Shown piece after piece: positions 59,120 to 64,000 of a DNA stretch of 64,000 nt (position 1 is the stretch's first letter; every line of letters begins with the position of its first letter). A program made the translations under genes and the position numbers. The notes below the pieces were generated by a model, which saw only the letters and a program-made list of their open reading frames with translations, did not search any database and had not been told where the DNA came from. The DNA is from Pseudomonas fluorescens (lineage in GTDB: Bacteria > Pseudomonadota > Gammaproteobacteria > Pseudomonadales > Pseudomonadaceae). Location: positions 3,906,001 through 3,970,000 of the forward strand of contig NZ_CP038438.1 of NCBI RefSeq assembly GCF_004683905.1, given 5' to 3'.

Positions 59120-59896
59120 CTACTCGGTGTAAATCATCTTCTTGGTCATGCCGCCATCCACGACGAATTCCTGCCCGGTGACAAACCCGGCATTGCGCGA
59201 CAACAGCCACGCGACCATCGCCGCCACATCCTCGACCGTCCCTACCCTGCCCGCCGGATGCTGAGCATGATCGGCATCGGCCAAAGGCTCTGCTCGCCGC
59301 GCAGAAGGATCCCGAGCATCAATCCAGCCAGGGCTGACCGCATTGACGCGAATTTCCGGCCCGAGACTGATCGCCAACGCATGGGTCAGCGCCAACAACC
59401 CGCCCTTGCTCGCCGCATACGCCTCGGAATCAGCCTCCGACTGCCGCGCACGGGTCGAGGCCAGATTGACGATCGAGCCGTTGTGCGCGCGCAGATACGG
59501 CGCACAGTGCTTGGCCAGCAGCATCGGCCCACTGAGGTTTACCGCCAGCACTCGATTCCAGTACGCCAGATCAAGACTTTCCAGGGTGATGTTGTGCGGG
59601 TCAGCGACTGCCGCGTTGCACACCAGCGCATCGAGACGACCAAATTGGCCGAGCACCTCGGCAACGCCGAGCGCGACCTGACTTTCATCCGCCACGTCCA
59701 TGGCGATGAACCAGGCATTCTCGCCCAGTACCTTCGCCACTTTCGAGCCGCGCACCCGATCGAGATCGGTCAGCACCACTTGCCAGCCTTCGCTGATCAA
59801 CCAGGCCGCGATACCCAAACCGATGCCGCGCGCAGCACCGGTAACCAGCGCCACGCGGCCATGGGTGCCCGCCTTCGGAGTAGACAACTCGATCAC
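59120..59896 (-). CDS. Short-chain dehydrogenase/reductase
   Basis: A 258-residue SDR. The cofactor motif is VALVTGAARGIGLGIAAWL (TGxxxGxG), the NAG-like position is VCNAAVADPHNI, and the catalytic residues are Ser in SIVNLASTRARQ and Y-x-x-x-K in AYAASKGGLL. The C-terminal GQEFVVDGGMTKKMIYTE loops toward the substrate. Substrate unknown. Its start overlaps the end of metZ by 4 bp, indicating co-expression. Confidence 0.93.
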   Translation of the reverse strand: MIELSTPKAGTHGRVALVTGAARGIGLGIAAWLISEGWQVVLTDLDRVRGSKVAKVLGENAWFIAMDVADESQVALGVAEVLGQFGRLDALVCNAAVADPHNITLESLDLAYWNRVLAVNLSGPMLLAKHCAPYLRAHNGSIVNLASTRARQSEADSEAYAASKGGLLALTHALAISLGPEIRVNAVSPGWIDARDPSARRAEPLADADHAQHPAGRVGTVEDVAAMVAWLLSRNAGFVTGQEFVVDGGMTKKMIYTE

Positions 59897-61104
59897 AACG
59901 CCGCCAGACCGCGCGACAGATCAGCCTGCAGGTCCGCCACGTCTTCCAGACCGACCGCGATGCGGATCAGGCTGTCACGAATCCCTGCTGCTTCACGCTC
60001 CTGTGGCGCCAGACGGCCATGGGAGGTGGTGCTCGGATGAGTGATGGTGGTTTTGCTGTCACCAAGGTTGGCGGTGATCGAGATCAACCGGGTGGCATCG
60101 ATAAAGCGCCACGCGCCCTCTTTGCCGCCCTTGACCTCGAAACTCACCACCGCACCGAAGCCCTTCTGTTGACGCTGGGCCAGTTCGTGCTGCGGATGAC
60201 TCTTGAGACCGGCGTAATGGACTTTCTCGATACCGTCCTGCTGCTCCAGCCATTCGGCCAGTTGCTGGGCGTTGGCGCAGTGCGCCTTCATCCGCAGATT
60301 CAGGGTTTCCAGGCCCTTGAGGAAGATCCACGCGTTGAACGGGCTCAGTGTCGGCCCGGCGGTGCGCAGGAAACCGACAACTTCTTTCATCTGCTCGCTG
60401 CGACCAGCCACCACACCGCCCATGCAACGGCCTTGGCCGTCAATGAACTTGGTCGCCGAGTGCACGACAATGTCCGCACCGAGTTTCAGCGGCTGCTGCA
60501 AGGCAGGCGTGCAGAAGCAGTTGTCGACCACCAGCATCGCGCCTTTGGCGTGAGCGATTTCCGCCAGCGCGGTGATATCCACCAGCTCTGCCAACGGATT
60601 GGACGGCGACTCGACGAACAGCAGCTTGGTGTTCGGCTTGATCGCCGCATCCCACGCCGAGAGATCGGCCAGCGGCACGTAGTCAACTTGCACACCGAAA
60701 CGCTTGAAGTACTTCTCGAACAGGCTGATGGTCGAACCGAACACGCTGCGCGACACCAGCACGTGATCGCCGGCACTGCACAGGCTCATCACCACCGCCA
60801 TGATCGCGGCCATGCCCGTAGCGGTGGCGACCGCTTGCTCAGCGCCTTCCAGCGCAGCGATACGCTCTTCGAACGCGCGCACGGTCGGGTTGGTGTAGCG
60901 CGAGTACACGTTGCCCGGCACTTCCCCGGCAAACCGCGCAGCCGCGTCGGCAGCGGTGCGGAACACGTAGCTGGAAGTGAAGAACATCGGATCACCGTGT
61001 TCGCCTTCCGGCGTCCGGTGCTGACCGGCACGTACGGCCAGGGTATCGAACGCTACGCCTTCGAGGTCGCTGTCCAGCCGACCGGCATCCCATTCCTGAC
61101 TCAT
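59893..61104 (-). CDS. metZ: O-succinylhomoserine sulfhydrylase
   Basis: A 403-residue Cys/Met-metabolism PLP enzyme. The PLP lysine is in HSATKFIDGQGRCMGGVV. Other signatures are FFTSSYVFRTAADAAARF and SRYTNPTVRAFEERIAALEG. MetZ makes homocysteine directly from O-succinylhomoserine and sulfide in pseudomonads. The gene follows purF, as in P. aeruginosa, but a terminator between them suggests its own promoter or partial read-through. Confidence 0.95.
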   Translation of the reverse strand: MSQEWDAGRLDSDLEGVAFDTLAVRAGQHRTPEGEHGDPMFFTSSYVFRTAADAAARFAGEVPGNVYSRYTNPTVRAFEERIAALEGAEQAVATATGMAAIMAVVMSLCSAGDHVLVSRSVFGSTISLFEKYFKRFGVQVDYVPLADLSAWDAAIKPNTKLLFVESPSNPLAELVDITALAEIAHAKGAMLVVDNCFCTPALQQPLKLGADIVVHSATKFIDGQGRCMGGVVAGRSEQMKEVVGFLRTAGPTLSPFNAWIFLKGLETLNLRMKAHCANAQQLAEWLEQQDGIEKVHYAGLKSHPQHELAQRQQKGFGAVVSFEVKGGKEGAWRFIDATRLISITANLGDSKTTITHPSTTSHGRLAPQEREAAGIRDSLIRIAVGLEDVADLQADLSRGLAAL

Positions 61105-61155
61105 GCTGTCACTCCTTGCCCTGTTCTGAATAAATGAAAGTCTTTTGCCAGATAC

Positions 61156-61179
61156 AAAACCGGCCCCTCAGGGCCGGTA
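61156..61179 (-). terminator. Terminator after purF
   Basis: On the minus strand ACCGGCCC-TGAG-GGGCCGGT is followed by TTTTG, 6 bp after the purF stop and 52 bp before metZ. Confidence 0.85.
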
Positions 61180-61184
61180 GAAAC

Positions 61185-62690
61185 TCAGTTGTTGTACAGA
61201 TCGATGATCGCACTGACCGCCTGGGTCTTGACCTTGGAGGCATCGTTGCGTGCCTGCTCGATCTTGTCCAGGTAAGCCTCGTCGACGTCGCCGGTGACGT
61301 ACTTGCCGTCGAACACCGCGCAATCGAAGTTTTCGATCTTGATCTTGCCGCCACCGACTGCTTCGATCAAGTCAGGCAGATCCTGATAGATCAGCCAGTC
61401 TGCACCGATCAGATCCGCCACATCCTGAGTCGAACGATTGTGTGCGATCAGTTCGTGAGCGCTCGGCATGTCGATGCCGTAAACGTTCGGGAAGCGTACG
61501 GCCGGGGCCGCCGAGCAGAAGTAGACGTTTTTCGCGCCGGCTTCGCGGGCCATCTGGATGATCTGCTTACAGGTGGTGCCGCGTACGATCGAGTCGTCGA
61601 CCAGCATCACGTTCTTGCCGCGGAATTCCAGCTCGATCGCGTTGAGCTTCTGACGAACCGACTTCTTGCGGGCAGCCTGGCCCGGCATGATGAAGGTCCG
61701 GCCGATGTAGCGGTTCTTGACGAAGCCTTCGCGGAATTTCACGCCCAGGTGGTTCGCCAGCTCCAGCGCGGCGGTGCGGCTGGTGTCCGGGATCGGGATG
61801 ACCACGTCGATGTCGTGCTCTGGACGCTCGCGCAGGATCTTCTCGGCGAGTTTCTCGCCCATGCGCAGACGCGCCTTGTACACCGACACACCGTCGATGA
61901 TCGAATCCGGACGCGCCAGGTAGACGTGTTCGAAGATGCACGGGGTCAGGGACGGGTTGGTCGCGCACTGACGAGTGTGCAGCTTGCCGTCTTCAGTGAT
62001 GTAGACCGCTTCGCCCGGGGCCAGGTCGCGGATCAGGGTGAAACCGAGCACGTCCAGGGAAACGCTTTCGGAAGCGATCATGTACTCGACGCCTTCGTCG
62101 GTGTGACGCTGGCCGAACACGATCGGACGAATGCCGTGCGGGTCACGGAAACCGACGATGCCGTAACCGGTGATCATCGCCACCACCGCGTAACCGCCGA
62201 CGCAACGGTTGTGCACGTCGGTCACGGCGGCAAACACGTCTTCTTCGGTCGGTTGCAGCTTGCCGCGCTGGGCCAGCTCGTGGGCGAACACGTTAAGCAG
62301 CACTTCCGAGTCGGAACTGGTGTTGACGTGACGCAGGTCGGATTCGTAGATCTCCTTGGCCAACTGTTCAACGTTGGTCAGGTTGCCGTTGTGCGCCAGG
62401 GTGATGCCGTAAGGCGAGTTGACGTAAAACGGCTGCGCTTCGGCCGAGGTCGAGCTGCCGGCAGTCGGGTAACGGACGTGACCGATACCCATGTGGCCGA
62501 CCAGGCGCTGCATGTGACGCTGCTGAAACACGTCACGCACCAGACCATTGTCCTTGCGCAAGAACAACCGGCCATCATGGCTGGTCACGATACCGGCAGC
62601 GTCCTGGCCGCGGTGCTGGAGCACGGTTAGCGCGTCATACAGCGCCTGATTGACGTTCGACTTACCGACGATACCGACGATGCCACACAT
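61185..62690 (-). CDS. purF: Amidophosphoribosyltransferase
   Basis: A 501-residue PurF, first committed enzyme of purine synthesis. The nucleophile Cys follows the initiator Met (MCGIVGIVGKSNVNQ). The glutaminase domain carries RYPTAGSS and the PRPP-binding motif is VMLVDDSIVRGTTCKQI. There is no propeptide, so only Met removal is needed. The start is ATG 62690, since Cys must become residue 1. cvpA precedes it by 41 bp. Confidence 0.98.
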   Translation of the reverse strand: MCGIVGIVGKSNVNQALYDALTVLQHRGQDAAGIVTSHDGRLFLRKDNGLVRDVFQQRHMQRLVGHMGIGHVRYPTAGSSTSAEAQPFYVNSPYGITLAHNGNLTNVEQLAKEIYESDLRHVNTSSDSEVLLNVFAHELAQRGKLQPTEEDVFAAVTDVHNRCVGGYAVVAMITGYGIVGFRDPHGIRPIVFGQRHTDEGVEYMIASESVSLDVLGFTLIRDLAPGEAVYITEDGKLHTRQCATNPSLTPCIFEHVYLARPDSIIDGVSVYKARLRMGEKLAEKILRERPEHDIDVVIPIPDTSRTAALELANHLGVKFREGFVKNRYIGRTFIMPGQAARKKSVRQKLNAIELEFRGKNVMLVDDSIVRGTTCKQIIQMAREAGAKNVYFCSAAPAVRFPNVYGIDMPSAHELIAHNRSTQDVADLIGADWLIYQDLPDLIEAVGGGKIKIENFDCAVFDGKYVTGDVDEAYLDKIEQARNDASKVKTQAVSAIIDLYNN

Positions 62691-62731
62691 GCGACGCAAC
62701 CCCTACTTAATGGATCTGAACTGAACAACAC

Positions 62732-63292
62732 TCACTGAGGCGTTTTGGCCGACGGCAAGAGTTGCTCCTTGAACGGAATATCAGCGGGTACGCTGATTCC
62801 GCTGGCAAGCCACTGACTGCTCCACCCGAGAATCAGGTTTTTGGACCAGTCGGCGACCAATAGAAACTTTGGCACGAGCTGTGATTCTTTCCACCACCCG
62901 TCCTGCTGTACCGGCCCCAGGCTCAACAGCCCGACTGCCACGACCACCAGCAACACGCCACGCGCCGCGCCGAAGGCCATGCCCAGGAATCGATCGGTGC
63001 CGGACAATCCGGTCACGCGCACCAACTCGCCGATAAGATAATTGATCATTGCGCCCACGATCAGTGTGGCGACAAACATGATGGCACAGCCCGCGATCAC
63101 GCGAGCCGATGGGGTTTCGATGTATCCGGCGAGGTACTCGGACAGTGAGCCACCGAACATCCAGGCAACCGCTCCTGCGATGATCCAGGTCACCAGCGAT
63201 AATGCTTCCTTGACGAAGCCGCGGCTCAAACTGATCAAAGCGGAGATGGCGATGATTGCAACGATCGCCCAGTCAACCAGGGTAAATGGCAC
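62732..63292 (-). CDS. cvpA: CvpA family membrane protein
   Basis: A 186-residue protein with four to five membrane helices (FTLVDWAIVAIIAISALISL, then ALSLVTWIIAGAVAWMFGGS, VIAGCAIMFVATLIVGAMIN and GAARGVLLVVVAVGLLSLG). It is the CvpA homologue linked to envelope integrity and colicin V export. It is cotranscribed with purF, as in E. coli. Confidence 0.95.
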   Translation of the reverse strand: MPFTLVDWAIVAIIAISALISLSRGFVKEALSLVTWIIAGAVAWMFGGSLSEYLAGYIETPSARVIAGCAIMFVATLIVGAMINYLIGELVRVTGLSGTDRFLGMAFGAARGVLLVVVAVGLLSLGPVQQDGWWKESQLVPKFLLVADWSKNLILGWSSQWLASGISVPADIPFKEQLLPSAKTPQ

Positions 63293-63390
63293 AGTGCAGC
63301 CTACAGACGGATAAGGCGGCGCATTTTAGCAGAGCGCACCGCTGTCGGTAAGCTGCGATTTTCAGTGCATTTCAATCGAATCGATAGATC

Positions 63391-64000
63391 CTAGCCGCGC
63401 TCGGGCTGGAAGCGCACAACAAACCCCTTGAGGTTCTGCTGGCGACTCAACAGATCACGCAGACGATCGGCCTCGGCACGCTCGATCAGCGGACCCACGA
63501 ACACCCGGTTCTTGCCGTCGGCGGAACGGATATAAGCGTTGTAGCCCTGACTGCGCAGGGTTTTCTGCAGGCTTTCGGCGCTGGCGCGACTCGACAGACT
63601 GGCCAGTTGCACCGACCAGCTGACCGACAGACCGTTGGCATCGACGCGACTTTGCGTGGTGTCAGGTTTCGACGCAGCAGCAATAGGCTGAGCAGGTGCC
63701 GGAATCGGTTTGGCCACCGCAGGCGGCGCAGTCGGCTTGGCGATTGCTATGGGCGCCGTCGGCGCCGGGGCTGCCGCGATTGGTGCAGCAGGCGCAGTGT
63801 CTTCTGCGACTTCTTCATCCGCTGGCACCGGTTCTTGCGGCAAAGCCTGCGGCTCAGGCACGGCCACCGATTCCATTTGCACCTGCGGCATCGAAGGGGC
63901 TTGCGGCGCGGCAGGCGCCTCTACCGTCACTTGACGTTGCTCGTCCTGGCGGGAAAACAGCATCGGCAGGAAAATCACCGCCAGTGCCACCAGCACCAGG
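63391..64000 (-). CDS. SPOR-domain protein (DedD-like), 5' end outside window
   Basis: About 203 residues are present and the gene runs off the right edge. A membrane helix (LVLVALAVIFLPMLF) is followed by a long Ala/Pro/Glu linker and a C-terminal SPOR domain (SVQLASLSSRASAESLQKTL, then AYIRSADGKNRVFVGPLIER, then VVRFQPERG). It is a DedD-like septal-ring protein that binds denuded glycan at division. The usual N-terminal MALLDN-type start must lie beyond 64000. Confidence 0.88.
   Translation of the reverse strand, partial: LVLVALAVIFLPMLFSRQDEQRQVTVEAPAAPQAPSMPQVQMESVAVPEPQALPQEPVPADEEVAEDTAPAAPIAAAPAPTAPIAIAKPTAPPAVAKPIPAPAQPIAAASKPDTTQSRVDANGLSVSWSVQLASLSSRASAESLQKTLRSQGYNAYIRSADGKNRVFVGPLIERAEADRLRDLLSRQQNLKGFVVRFQPERG

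Noticed and set aside
1..64000. CRISPR arrays and insertion sequences
   Set aside because: No regularly spaced direct repeats and no transposase gene were seen. The repeated elements present are REPINs and the island end repeats.

Overview
The window is chromosomal DNA of a Pseudomonas, most likely of the P. fluorescens group. The evidence is the gene order thrS-infC-rpmI-rplT-pheS-pheT-ihfA-merR followed by tRNA-Pro, a CsrA paralogue that reads like RsmE, GTGGGAGC-type REP/REPIN elements, and the order SPOR protein-cvpA-purF-metZ. Both ends cut genes: the tail of a pirin-like protein on the left and a DedD-like SPOR protein on the right.

Layout. 1-7.4 kb holds metabolic and transport genes: a LysR/MFS divergent pair, a quinone oxidoreductase, an alpha/beta hydrolase, an ABC exporter, and a 24-codon remnant of a VOC-family gene. 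7.8-14.6 kb is a complete RNA-repair/Ro-RNP locus, rsr-(Y RNA)-rtcB-rlaP-rtcA, with a sigma-54 promoter and the divergent activator gene rtcR. The RNA between rsr and rtcB has a tRNA-like T arm and a Ro-type closing helix. 14.7-16.7 kb carries small accessory genes. 16.73-27.61 kb is a 10.9-kb genomic island in tRNA-Pro(GGG), flanked by a perfect 46-bp direct repeat. It has a truncated tyrosine integrase and a minus-strand block of five genes, dominated by a 2209-residue transglutaminase-like/DUF4011/SF1 helicase/Vsr-like nuclease/DUF3320 protein. That protein and its mostly unrecognised neighbours are the best candidate here for an undescribed system, probably mobile-element defence. This is inference.

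27.6-35 kb is the translation operon. The thrS leader holds two hairpins whose 7-nt loops display threonine anticodons (GGU and UGU), as expected for autoregulation by anticodon mimicry, and infC starts at AUU. 35.4-37.4 kb has small genes, including a cold-shock protein and an I78-type inhibitor. 37.4-44.5 kb is a ribose operon, rbsBACRKD plus a nucleoside hydrolase, with an RbsR operator overlapping the promoter -35. 45.4-50.2 kb has periplasmic asparaginase/glutaminase, a LexA-boxed DUF1654-endonuclease I pair, a siderophore-interacting reductase, a SPOR lipoprotein, rsmE and a DUF2214 membrane protein. 51-58 kb has puuB and a Tat-exported molybdenum hydroxylase operon (large subunit, 2Fe-2S subunit, tri-haem cytochrome c, XdhC). 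58-59 kb is a tRNA cluster (Val-TAC and two Asp-GTC) with REPINs. 59.1-64 kb carries an SDR, metZ, purF, cvpA and the partial SPOR gene.

How the genes work together: RtcR is predicted to sense RNA damage products and switch on Rsr, its Y RNA, and the cyclase/ligase pair. The ribose genes take up and phosphorylate ribose, partly fed by periplasmic nucleoside cleavage. The molybdenum enzyme is predicted to pass electrons through its Fe-S subunit to the cytochrome c, with XdhC maturing the cofactor.
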